Shown here: piece after piece, positions 49,701 to 61,170 of the stretch
Layout of the letters: each line of letters begins with the position of its first letter
Position numbering within the stretch: position 1 is the first letter of the stretch
NCBI GenBank assembly: GCA_030141605.1
Contig: JAQGDQ010000304.1
Span: 124,001-188,000, forward strand
Source: Tubiluchus corallicola
Lineage: Eukaryota > Priapulida > Priapulimorpha > Priapulimorphida > Tubiluchidae
Length of the DNA: 64,000 nucleotides
Direction of reading: 5' to 3'
The notes under the pieces: model-generated
What the model saw: the letters and a program-made list of their open reading frames with translations, nothing else
Database searches by the model: none
What the model was told of the DNA's origin: nothing
Program-made: the position numbers and the translations under genes

Positions 49701-51453
49701 TCTGGTAGAGTGACAGCAGTATTGCTGCTGTAGAAAAATTTAAAGTATGGGTGCCAGAAATGACTACAAATGTCATATACTGGATGGAAACTTGAAGTTC
49801 ATTGGATGCCAGACCATCACTATTTAGTTGCATGTCTTCTGTTGGTGTCAAAGATTCCATTAAACAATCACAAAACAGGATCTTGACACTGACACATTCT
49901 CAAGAGTTCACTTAATTAAACTTTGAACATGTCTTTTGAAGCATCCCAATTGGTATCATAATTAAAAAGATCTCAGTTTAAAACAAAATGCAGAAAGAAT
50001 ACCTGCTGGTATAAACTGAATGCTTTCTCTGTGTATCCAACCTTGCCACATGCGGTAATTACTACAGCCAACATGAATGCATTTGGATTGATTTTTCTTT
50101 CTTCTAACATGTCAATTTCAAACATTGCAATAGTTTCCTTTACCTATTTAAAATCAATGAATAAACTTTTAAAAGGCAACGATCTTAAATTGCTTCGGTT
50201 ACATATTTCCAATAAATCAAAAACAGCAACAAGTTTGACTTTTTGTCAGCTATACGCCATCTCCCTACCAAGCAGCCAGGAAGCAGCTAGAGTCCACTAT
50301 CAGTGTAAATTTATGGACAATGTCTATTATCGTAGTTTTGCAAAATAACTGAAAGTCAAACAATCAAAGCAAAATGATTTTCATCTGTCTCCAGTTGTAA
50401 AGTCGAAAAAACTAAACAAATCTGTACCTGGCTCAAACCACCATATCAAAAATAGAGACTTCAGAGTGCTCATTTAGGAAACACTCAATATCTGTCAGAC
50501 AAGAAGGTAAGTGCTCGATTATTTCCAACTAGACATACAAATTAATTACTGTGTGGCAAAAATTAATTATTTTTCCAATTTGGTGGCATCACCGAGAATC
50601 TGCTAAAAATTTAGGGTACAGTGGAGTAATGTCGGCCACCCAGTTTTTATTAACTCAAATACAAAGTAAATCATAGAAAAAAATTTAAGTGTGGCTAACA
50701 TTACCCCATTACACGCTATTACAATAAGTCAATATAGTAATAGTTCAATAATAAGTCAGTTTCATTTGTAACATGTAAATATATGTAGACTGTAAGTTGT
50801 CACAAGGCCCTATGCAATGCTAATAGTCAAGCAAGATTTTGGATTTAATGCACAATAAACTAAACACAAAATAGCAAATTACGACAAAATATGTCTATTA
50901 AGTGTACCTCTGTATCAGTGTTTAGAGCTGTTACAAGAGAACAATAAAAAAACTATGCTACTAGTAATCAGTGTTGAATTCAAAAATTAAGAATGCCCAG
51001 CAGAACACAGAGTTAGGAACAATAACTCACCAGGCCTTTTTTCATCAACCTTTTCAACTGTCTTTCCCAATAAATGTCGCGTCTTCGCCGAAAGCCAATA
51101 GGTCTCTCTGTTACTTCACCAATGTCATCTTCATCTTCCAAACTGACTGGAATGCTATCGCTCCTGTTTTCATTCAGTTGTAGACTTCCAAATGTATTGG
51201 CGTATCTCTTATTGCTTTTATCAGGCAAAGTACCATCCAATGAAACAAAATTCTCTTTAACTTCTGGTGGGCGTCGATCTTTAAAAATTAGTTCATTTCT
51301 TGAATCAGTAACATTTTTCTCTGAAGGATGACCACTCTGTTTTGACGACCTCGGTCGCTCCATAAACTGATGCGACAGTTTTCCAAATATGTCAGCATCA
51401 TCAGTTGTAATTGATAGAAACCTCACATTTCTTCCTATTAAAGTAGTGAACAT
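40753..51453 (-). CDS. PTCD1: Pentatricopeptide repeat domain protein 1 (mitochondrial)
   Basis: PTCD1 is a mitochondrial matrix PPR protein that affects leucine tRNA levels and 16S rRNA/ribosome maturation. Nine exons in phase give 700 aa, matching the human length as recalled: 51453-51031, 50143-50003, 48012-47841, 47061-46913, 46487-45930, 43826-43683, 43039-42923, 41885-41697 and 40962-40753. The N-terminus (MFTTLIGRNVRFLSI) is Arg-containing, without acid residues, like a mitochondrial presequence. PPR units: MFEIDMLEERKINPNAFMLA (exon 2); LKRRGLTPDDHVYTALFNAC (exon 3); FRIVDEMLNVGMKPNIETYG (exon 4); MKHSRIKPDAHLFHILLGIV (exon 5); MKDHGVAPDLDFFNMLIKKR (exon 6); LLHENDVYPDIKTFGVLALG (exon 7); KAGLYPNMVIMSCLLKNAIH (exon 8). 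The conserved C-terminus FKCFYMNWIKQTE and HPWADYHHE is in exon 9. A TTG codon upstream is not the start. The exon 8 acceptor (aatatttcag) was chosen because LLDDIE|KAGLYPN follows the family pattern. Confidence 0.95.
44700..45572. mobile_element. Tigger-like MITE in PTCD1 intron 5
   Basis: The left end is CAGTCAAATCCCATTAATAC and the right end reversed is CAAAAACCCCATTTATACGA; TA flanks both (44698-44699 and 45573-45574). The arms match over CCCATTNATAC and the following GGGA-type block. No transposase frame. A second similar end may lie ~110 bp further right (45683), so the right boundary could be nested. Confidence 0.5.
49257..49380. repeat. 35-bp GA-rich minisatellite
   Basis: About three and a half copies of a 35-bp unit containing GAAAAGAGTGAGTGAAAGAA then TATGGGAGAGAGA. 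Adjacent purine-rich sequence continues to ~49480. It lies in PTCD1 intron 2. The open frames on either strand across it (Ser/Phe/Leu repeats, Arg/Glu repeats) are artefacts. Confidence 0.95.
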
Positions 51454-51769
51454 ATTAAGAAAAAGTGTCTTCAATCCATCTTAAATTTACTGCCACAACA
51501 CACACCAGTGTGATCAATTGCTGAAGCTACTTTAAGGAAGAGGGTTTTAACACACATGTATAATGCAAAACCACCAACTAAAATGCAAATGACCTTCTTG
51601 GAAATCTACAAAGCTTTATAAAAAAATAAAATGAACAGATAATGATTGCCCAGATAGCATGTACCACTATGTCACTATGGTCACTCATTTAAGGCTGCTG
51701 CAACATCACCAAAAACTGCAACTTTTGAACACAAGAATACTTTATACGCAAGTCATTTATTTATGATGT

Positions 51770-52640
51770 GTATTTCCATCCATCCTTTATGTACGCCCAC
51801 ACGCTGCAGCGTACCCCCTAATGTAGTTTACCATGAGAATCAGCATGGCTCTGGGAAGGTTATAGAGTATGTCAGTTTAGGTCACTACTCCCCCCAAATG
51901 GCATTCAAAACAGTACTATTTAGAACATTCTGCTAAATATGGCCATCTGTGGTGTACCATAACAACTAACGTGGTCATGGGAAGGTTTTGAGCTGATGTC
52001 AATTGGATCCCCACCCCCGTTCAACGAATTGGCGGCCAAAATGGCACATCCTTTATGCATATGCCCGCATGCTGGCTGTGGCAATCCCTCAAATGGGGTA
52101 CACTATAATAAACAGCATAGCCTTGGGAAGCTTCTAGACTAATGTGTATTTAGACCACTGCCTCCCAATATAGCTGCTAAAATGGTGTCAAAATATCACT
52201 TCTAGGACATTTTACAATGTATAGTCGTTAAAGGTGTTTCTGTTCCATAACAACCAGGATCACCATGGGAAGGCTTCAGGCTAATATCAATTAGAGTCAC
52301 TGCCCCCCCCCCCCAAAGGCAGCAAAATGGTGCACAATGCATATATTTAATAAACTGAATATCATTCTTTTGTGGTTTATTCTTCTACAGAATCGTTCTC
52401 AGGCAATGAACTCCTACCCATGCCATGGAGTGGGCATCCTAAAAATATACTGTTTTCACATGATAGATCATAGGGTTGTAACAAGACCCCTAAGTCACGA
52501 TATGATACACATTGAGTTAACATTTGTAGACTCTGATAAAAAACATCATTACATTGTTGATATATTATATATTATGTATTACATATGTATATATGGCTGT
52601 CTGTGGTGTACCATAACAACCAACGTGGTCCTGGTATATA
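51770..52640. repeat. Degenerate ~140-bp tandem repeat array
   Basis: The word TGGGAAGGTT/TGGGAAGCTT/TGGGAAGGCT recurs at about 51854, 51978, 52125 and 52267. Each time it is followed ~25 bp later by a C-rich CACTRCYCCCCC-type stretch, and each is preceded by a (TACCATAACAACNA)-like segment. A fifth partial unit (GTGGTGTACCATAACAACCA) is at ~52600. Spacing is roughly 125-147 bp. It lies just upstream of PTCD1. Confidence 0.75.
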
Positions 52641-55246
52641 TATATATACACACAAAATGTTTCAGCAATGTTTTGGTTTCTGTTTATACTCTTGTACTCT
52701 TTGAATTGTAAGCCACCAGAAATGCAAAACATTTCAATACTTTTGATTTAAAATATGCTGGCGTGTTTTCTAGTCTGCATCTTCTGCAACCCATTTCAGA
52801 AACTTATACGAAAAAAACATAATTAGCTTACTATAAATTATTATAAACACACTATGATTTCAACCGCTTCACTTTGGATGCTAGCAGCAGGTCAGCCTGT
52901 GTCAAAGTCTAGTCTGATAAATGCTGCGCTCTCTGCCCTGATTGTTACATATCTACAATACATTCTACAGCTGTAGCTTGAATTATTTCATGTTGTTTTT
53001 ATCACGGGACAGTCAAGCATGTGTTAAATACCAACGACTCAGATTATCGCAATACTGGTGCACTTTGACGATACATGTATTGTCACAAATGGTATCACGA
53101 TGCATTGATGTATCGTTACAGGCTTAATAGATACCAAACCAGCCCCGGATGAAGCTGGGTATTTCAGCTAGTCTTATGTATAAAGCCTACTGAAGTAAAT
53201 CAGTATTGTTGATTAATCAGTAAAATGAACTAACCCAATGAGGAAATGTTCTGTCCTTTCATCCATAAACATCTGTCAGAAGTCCTCATTCCTGCTGCTA
53301 AGAAAGATAAAACATGCTTATTCATTGCTGCTTGGTATATCGGTAGCTATGAAACCATCTCTATCCAACTGCAAATAATTTATACATTCGATCAGCATAA
53401 ATCTGTTGGTCTGCAGCTACATCATCAGAATTTCAGATTTTTCATCTAGTGATAGCTATGTTTTTTTAGGTATTAGTTGCGCAGTGGGACAAAACCCAAA
53501 TTAAATTTTGGGATGAAAGGTGTCCCACTTCCTCTCTTTTCTACTCAAATTTGGGTTCAAAAACTAAGAATAATTAATTGGTTTGGCAGAATTCTAAACG
53601 AAACTGGCCTTAAGGCACATGTTGATCTTGTAGCTCCTTTTACAAATGAAAAATAGTCTTACCACATATTAATAAGAAGCAAGTAAAAGTAGATGCAATA
53701 GCTTTTTCTGCTAACAATTTACTTGTAATGCTTATCTCACCAAGACTGGTGAATCTGTCAAGTTTCCAGATTTTCCAGTGGGTGGAGCGGCAGGGGAGCT
53801 ACTGCAAAGCATAGCTTTACGAGGTAAAAATTATGCTATCCATTAGGCAGAAAGTAAAACAGAAATCTGCCTAACTGAGTCAGTGCAGGTGCTTCCCATG
53901 TTCAACTTGGCAAGCTTTATTTACAGTTTGCAAGGCTGTAACACATCTCATTGAGAATCATCAAAAATTCGTAAAAGGTTGACCATTCAGTGTTCACCCA
54001 AAAGTTATTGAGCATGTTTTTTTGTTCAACTTCACTCGAATATTGAGGTTTACATACATACATACATGTGTTAATAGTGTATTATAGAAATTATCTAGTG
54101 CACCTACACTTCCCAGTTCTTTTAGACTAGTTAACAGCATTTAAGTAACTTATCTCCTGTTAAAATTTTGAACGATGTGTCTACAATCAAGCAATGAGTC
54201 ATAACTACACACACTTTTACACAAAAAACAGCTTCTTACGTTCTTACACTCGAAATCACCTGCACACTACAAAATCATAGTGACGTTCAATTGAGCTATG
54301 TACTCCTGGCTACACTTGTCGGAAGACTATAATTTCCTGCACTTGACAATGGATGGTGCTGTATGGGGTTGGTATACATGGCAATGAATCTTATACAACA
54401 ATGTCACACAAGTCCCACGTTCGATGGCAATGTAACGACCAATTTCGAAAACAAGATTATTAAAAGTTGCAACCTTTAAAATGCACACTTAGTTTGAAAT
54501 GCTAAAAAGGAGCAAAAACACATTTAAATAACTGCATTAAAACTGATTAATTTATCATGTATGAATCGACATTCACTTGTGCTTGTGGGATAATTATATT
54601 ATGTAGTGTAAAACTGAAAGATTACATCATTGCGTGGGGATGATACAATTTAGGGATGAGAATTACAAAGTTACTGAGATTTTTTCATTTTAGTCTGTAA
54701 ACTAAAATAGCCTACAGACACCTTTGTGGACTAAATTTACATTTTATTTTTTAAGTCATTGTTACAATTTACAGTATCCAGGCATAATTAGAAAGAATGG
54801 GACAATGGCAATGAGTTAATGGTAAAATTTTTCATTAAACACTTTTCATATAAATATTGAATATAGAAAGTGGGATTACATTTCAGCAGTATTTTCGCTG
54901 GAAAATTTTTTTCAATGGTGACTATCAACGACTCGATAGCACACAAAGTTGCCACAAAGAGTGGGAAAAGCTACAGTACACTGTGCATTCATGTCGAAAA
55001 AATTATTATAGGCTGTCACGACAGCTGGTATATATAAATAGAGAAAGTGCTGCCACGTCTGGCAAAAACGCACACGGTCTTCACGGTTAGTGCTTCCTAC
55101 TTACACAAAAAACTGTCATAGCTCCAACTACTAGCTGGCACATAAGAGTATTGCTGTTTATACGGTAATTATCAGAATATACGATAAACTGAGCCTTCAT
55201 ACCGTACAAAAAATAGACTATGTGATAATTATATGATAGTTTATTA
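52641..55246. other. Intergenic, no gene recognised
   Basis: AT-rich sequence between the tandem array and the second Tigger-like copy. Short open frames lack domains or splice partners. I see no coding or structural feature I can support. Confidence 0.4.
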
Positions 55247-56238
55247 CAGTAGGTGCCGCTTAATAGACTCACAGTTAATAGACTCAATCGCTTAATTTAC
55301 TCAAAAACGCCTGGTATGAGCCGCTTCTATTCAAATGTACATAAAAACTGTCAGTAATTGATTCAAATAACTGGCATAATTGACTCAATATTTTTCCTTC
55401 ACATACTTAAAATACGACATTTGTATGGACCCTGCTTACTGCTTTATTTTTACTGCTTTTATGTCTACTTTGCATCAATTTTGTGCACCATAACATATGT
55501 AAAAACAATCATGTTAAGTACCGTTTTGTTTGTAAGCAGGTACATTTATCATGTGCTAATACGCTAGGGTAGCGGTTTACCTTTGAATCTGTTACCCGCT
55601 CGTCCACTGCAATTAACCTTGTTACACCAAGAATTTCTGGAAGCTAAATATTTAATCACTTGTCTAGCAGTCTCTTCTTGAAGATCTTGTTGCAAATCAT
55701 GCTTTCAGGCTTAATTAGTTAACAGTCAAAGATGCAGGTACAGTACTCAGCCAGTATCAGACAAAACCACTTGTGAGGAAACAAAGGCACCACCAACTGC
55801 AGCTCAAGGAAGCCAAGGGCTAAACGTTTTAGGAGAATATGTGCACCACACAGCAACAGATTTTCAGCATTTTTATAATTATGAGAACTTTGTGAGAGAA
55901 CTTCTTCGCAAGAAAAAGAAGTAGCCAACCTTGACGAAACTTTTGTAATTTTTGCAAACAAACAGACTTGGGTGATTTAGAAAAGTATACTTTTTAATTT
56001 ATTGCTAATTCGCTTATACAAATTAATATTTTAAAATATCTTTTTAAATTTTTAACTGCAAAAAGGAATTTAGGCCATTACTCTATTTCTAAAATTCATT
56101 AAAAACCTTTGCAGTGCATACTAAGCTGATGACTCATACTATACTAGTAATACTACACCCATCGGTTAATAGGTTCAGTCGGTTAATTGGGTCAAAACAC
56201 TTCGATCCCAAAGTGAGTCTATTAAGCGGCGCCTACTG
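55247..56238. mobile_element. Pogo/Tigger-like DNA transposon, copy 2
   Basis: The left end is CAGTAGGTGCCGCTTAATAG and the right end reversed is CAGTAGGCGCCGCTTAATAG, i.e. 19 of 20 positions identical. TA is on both sides (55245-55246 and 56239-56240). It is 992 bp long and related internally to the copy at 2362. On the plus strand near 55760-55940 a short frame ends EYVHHTATDFQHFYNYENFV then RELLRKKKK and a stop, which could be the tail of a transposase; too little remains to be sure. The DDE domain is missing, so it is non-autonomous. Confidence 0.85.
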
Positions 56239-57974
56239 TAATATGAAACGTGAAAAATTGTGCACTGAAAACATTTACAACATTACTGCTAACATTGAGA
56301 AGTAACTTTTATTTCATCATAATCGGAATTGTGCTAGTCACAGGCCCTGAAAAGTGTTCATGATGACAACACTAAGGCTTGATTCTGCACACGCAGAAAT
56401 TAGCGATATTTCGCTGTGCTATCGTAAGTTTAATTTTGTACTTTCAAATGCCGCTTTTTTGGTGTTGTCATACTTAGCAAAAACAGGGGCATATTTACCA
56501 ACTGGCTAACTAGGCTACAGCATATATAGCCTATGGTGCCAAATTTTCTTATATTTTTAGGCATTTATTTAGAGACGCAATATTAAAAAAAAATTGGATT
56601 CTATTTGAAATGAAAATATGTATCATTTCATATTCATATAAAGTGTGTATTTTATAACACAAGACAAGCAATTAAGGAGGCCGTTTTCTTATAATTATAT
56701 AAACATCACACAACTAACATAAGCACAAAAATTATTGTTATGCAGAAGGTATTAGCAACAGCTTCCCTGGTCAGATGTAAGCGTTATGCAGACACAGTAT
56801 ATCCAATTAACAATAACCATGTAGGTACTAGGTAATAAAGCTTAGGTATACACCACAACTACGCATTGTAAATTCTGCTTCACATACAAAACAACCATAA
56901 ATCCGTAATGGAGATGACGGTAGTCGCATGTCTTGCATACGGCCCAGCTTATTAAGTACACAATAATTTGCAACAATATTTCTTCAAAGTTACTAAGTAT
57001 AAGTATAATAATATTTTTTTAATATTACATTTATTAAGCAATTTTTTAAACTTTAGTCTCCTTGTCATTTATCAATTCGTACGAAGGTTGCGAAGCATTC
57101 CGTAAACGTTTTTGTAATTACGCATTGGCACGATAGGTCGATTTCACTTACATTGAGAGTTAGAAAACCCACTGAGCGACGAGCGTGCGTTGTACGAAAA
57201 AATTAAGACTGTAAGCTGCCATGACAGAGAAGCGACGTAGTTTCGCTATCAATTCAATTTAATTACATTTTTGTATTTAATTTCAATTCAATTTCATTTT
57301 ATTGCACAAATAGAGTAGTGTATCAAGGCAAAAAATTACAATTACAAAAAAAATAAAATGCAAGAACAATTTCAAAATATAACAAAAACAATTATGCAAT
57401 GCTGCAAAAACATGAGTTTTACAATTTATTTAAATAGCCTACTTACATCTAATAAGAAATTATGTGCTCTTATGAAATAATATTTTATGCTACAACTACA
57501 AAGAACTGGTAAAAGCGTAATTTAGGTATAACCTAAATAATTAAAATAATCACAAACGAGATTAAATTATACAATCACAGCACAATGTTTATCCAGCACT
57601 CACAGGTTACATCAAGATATATTGCCTTATGTTATCACATTCATTAAGTAGTTTCCAAAGTGAATAAGGTCTTCTGGGTTTCTATTTAGAAAAAGCCATA
57701 TTACTGAGTGTACATTACCTTTTTTGTAAAGATAGATTATAAATTTTATGCTCATATTTTTGTATAATATTTTCATACAATGTGACAGTATTGACAAAGT
57801 ATTTCATCCTTTTTTTATTTTTATATCTTTATTTTTATATATATATTTTATATCTATACCGCGTTCTATTTCTAGGTTATGATCGCTGATGCATAATTTT
57901 GTAATCTTTTGTCTCTGTTTCTTATTAGAAATAATTTTCAAATAATCTTCTAATTCATAATTGATTTTACATGG
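56239..57974. other. Intergenic, no gene recognised
   Basis: AT-rich sequence between the Tigger-like copy and the LINE remnant. No supported coding region or repeat. Confidence 0.4.
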
Positions 57975-59215
57975 CTATAAAATCTTTGTTTTTGCCACCA
58001 TTTTGTCTAGTATCATTATGTACCTCTGTAAAAATAGTTTACTGTACCCTGATTTGAGTATATTACTGAATTCTTTTAATTTGCGATTCAGACACATTTT
58101 ATTAATTTCATCTACACCATATGTTTGAAATCTTGGAAAATTTGCCCCTTTTGTATAAAGCTGTTTCACTTCTTCACGAGATTGGTAACTATACACATTT
58201 TTAAATAATGTATTCCTTGGCTTTATGTGTGTCATTAATAGATATTTGTGAAGAATTATTGATGCTTTAATTAGCAGTGGGTATATGCCTAATTCAGCTT
58301 TACACGCTATACTGGAAGCACTTCCCCAGACACGTAAAACCCATTTTGAGAATGTGTTCTGAACATACTCGAATGGAAAAAGATTCCACATTTTTAAAAG
58401 TTTTTCTGAGTTGTCAGTGTTTATGTTATTTAGTTTGGTGATAAAAGACTGACACCAAATTTCTCACCAATAAAGTGCTACTGGTGAGAATAGGATTCAA
58501 ATAAGTAAAGAAGTATATTTACATCAAAACTGTATTGAAATATTAGAGATTTTAATTTAATTTATACCCTAATGCTTTGGTTTTTCATTGTGTCACAGTG
58601 CATTGTGTATGAACCATTGTTTGTAAAATACATTCCTAGGTATTTGATATGTTTTTCTGTCTTTAATAATGTATTGCCAAGATAAAAGTGATTATTCAAT
58701 GTTTTACTGGATGGTTTGTTTCCAAAGGTAACAGCTTTGGTTTTGGTATGATTAACTTGTAATGAGTTCTGTTTTGCATACATAGCTAGTTTGTTGATTT
58801 TATTTTGTAGTCCTTCTTTAGATGTATTGAAAATAACTAGGTTGTCAGCATACTGTAAGCATTTAATGATTTTGTCATGCAAAATCGGGGAATCCCCATC
58901 AAGTAAAAAAACAGGAAGACCATTTACATATACATTAAACAGAGTTGGAATAAGAGTGACACCTTGCCTAATGCCAGTTTCAGTTTTAAACTGTGGTTTG
59001 ACTTTTGTGGTTTGACAATTATTACACATATCTTTAATGATACGTTGGATATATTCATCAGTTCTGCTAGTCATTCATTAATGATGGAATTAAAAACTTT
59101 TGCCAAGACATGAAGTTACTGAGATTCCATGGTAATTTTTAGGGCCACCTAGTGTTCCTCCTTTAAATATGGGACTTAAAATGCTCTTAGACCAGTTTTC
59201 TGGATATTTCATCTG
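57975..59215 (-). pseudogene. Broken LINE reverse transcriptase (non-LTR retrotransposon)
   Basis: Three successive pieces of one LINE ORF2 are visible on the minus strand. At ~59205-59095 is the RT start block YPENWSKSILSPIFKGGTLG plus NYHGISVTSCLGKSF, ending in stops. At 59074-58562 is the palm: TETGIRQGVTLIPTLFNVYV, then the active-site box YADN (58852-58841) where YADD is expected, then HIKYLGMYFTNNG. At 58391-57975 is the post-RT C-terminal region. Stops separate the pieces and the second catalytic Asp is replaced by Asn, so it is inactive. The endonuclease part is not visible. The LINE clade is not determined. Confidence 0.85.
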
Positions 59216-60095
59216 AGGTGAAATCGAATAGAAAAGTGATTTCTGCTATTTTTAACACCCCTTTTCTGCACAGCAGCGTCTAGTTTTTTGCTGGATTACT
59301 ACTGTGTTTACCTATCTTGAGGGCAGATTACTTTCATTTTAGTGTTCTGCTTTCCCAAAGTCTACAACAGACGTAATGAGCAAATGTAGGATGATGCTGG
59401 CAACTTGGCATGGGAAAACACGTTTCAACACTTTCAGATTCATGTTATTGCATTTTATTATTATAGCTGCAGAAATGATTTAATAAAGAGCAATCGAGCA
59501 GTAGCCTACTTAATACATCAAAATGAGGCCTTTCTGCCTCTAAAACCCTGCTTGCAGAAATGTTTACCTGTTTTATATCATAGCAGCATTTTTGCTGTAA
59601 TTTCGTTACTTGTCATGTGCGATACATCTTCTCCTAAGTCATGGCTATCATAAAACCGTGTTTTTATTGTTTTAACGATGACTTTGGTGAATAGAACATT
59701 CCAAGTGGAAAAGAGTTGTTGAACATTACCAAAACCTGTTAGAAAGCCTCCTGGTGGACAATATTGCGTGCAGTAACAAACAGTAAACAGTAGACTAACT
59801 CTGAAAACTATAAGAATTTGAAATATGGCAGTGAATATTTTTTGGAGAAGAGATGTCTAAAGCGATGTCCACACTCCACATATGATTTGCTGTTCTAAAT
59901 AGACAATTATAGCACAGGCACGTAAAATGCTACGCCTTTAAAATTAAATGACATTCGCGTGGCTTTGAGAAATGATTATAACACGACACTAATATTTGAG
60001 GATGCAGCTACTGAATCACCTACTCAAATAAATTTTGCTTGATGTTGGTAGCATTCAACATGAGATGCAACTCAATCGTATATATTAATTTCGGT

Positions 60096-60097
<2 letters not shown>

Positions 60098-60175
<78 letters not shown>

Positions 60176-60182
60176 TATATAC
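60098..60182. repeat. (TA)n microsatellite
   Basis: About 85 bp of alternating AT with two single-base interruptions near the right end. The Tyr/Ile repeat frames on both strands are artefacts. Confidence 0.98.
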
Positions 60183-60189
60183 ATGGATA

Positions 60190-60760
60190 TATAACCGACG
60201 AGGCTACAGCTCCAATGACAGCACCATTTTCGGCGATACATCAAGTGAAAGGTACGGACCACAGATTTGCTATTGGTTTATTTTTTGAATCGGGCCCTCC
60301 GGAAAGAACGGGGGCGAAAAACCTCCAAAAACGTTCTTCTTCGACCATTTTTTTGCAAAACTTATACCTCTTATTTCTAGAGAATGGGAAGTGCCCCGGG
60401 TGCTGCTGGTTATGGTTAGATAGCCCGTTCAACGGTGGGTGTTATAGTCATATTTAGATTTCGCGGGACAGCCACGGCGTCCCGTGACTGGTGTTTTCCT
60501 AAGCACGCAAATTTTGCAGAAAACTGCTCAAACAGCCTCCAGAAAAACTCTAATTGTGCAATTGTTTGGGCATGTTGGGGAAAAATAAGCACACTCACAG
60601 AAAGAGGACGAAGTGGTCTAGAAAATGTTGAAGGTTCCAATAGGAGAGATATCCACTGGACGAAACGGGAAGGGTGTATTTCAAAGTTCTTTTTCTACCC
60701 CCCCCCGTGCTGCATGCTATTTGGAACACCCATTGTCTTTGAGTTTGACAAATTTCGCGG
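60190..60760. other. GC-rich block of unknown origin next to (TA)n
   Basis: Directly after the (TA)n tract the composition changes to CG-containing, GC-richer DNA for about 550 bp (for example TCGGGCCCTCCGGAAAGAAC and CACGGCGTCCCGTGACTGG), ending near a C9 run at 60702. Open frames exist on both strands but none shows a domain, and they contradict each other. It looks like an inserted or older repeat unit, or a remnant of another sequence class. Confidence 0.4.
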
Positions 60761-61019
60761 TTGTTCCAGGCATTGTCTTCACCCGTCGTTCTATAGTGTT
60801 ATAGATTATACATGTAAGTTCTGTTAAGCATATTATCATCTGAGAAGCAGCAAATAAAACTATGTTTAATGTCCGCGCATTATTGATTATTGGTAGACAG
60901 ACTAAAAGCATTTATTATAGCACACTGTTTGACTTTGTGCAAAATGTTTTGAAGGGTTTCACTGTGTGAATGCCGTACTGTTGCTGTCATTATCGTTGTC
61001 GTCATCAACATCATCACCA

Positions 61020-61170
61020 CCATGTGACGTGGTGGGTGTGTTGTTGGTGGAGTGATGTGGATAATGTGGTGGGGTGTAGGCAATGTGTTGTGGGTTGTTG
61101 TTGTGAATTTATGGACAAAATTGTTTTGCGGGGTTTGGCTAGTCTCGTTATTAATTTTGCAGTTAATGTA
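61020..61170 (+). repeat. GTG-rich patch related to 25800-25990
   Basis: Rich in GTGGTGGG/GTTGTTGG words and followed by GGGTTTGGCTAGTCTCGTTA then TTAATTTTGCAGTTAAT. The same composition followed by TTTGGCTAGTAATTTATTA occurs at 25800-25990, suggesting a dispersed repeat. Confidence 0.4.

Noticed and set aside
60020-60288. Open frames encoding Tyr/Ile repeats on both strands
   Set aside because: Translations of the (TA)n tract.
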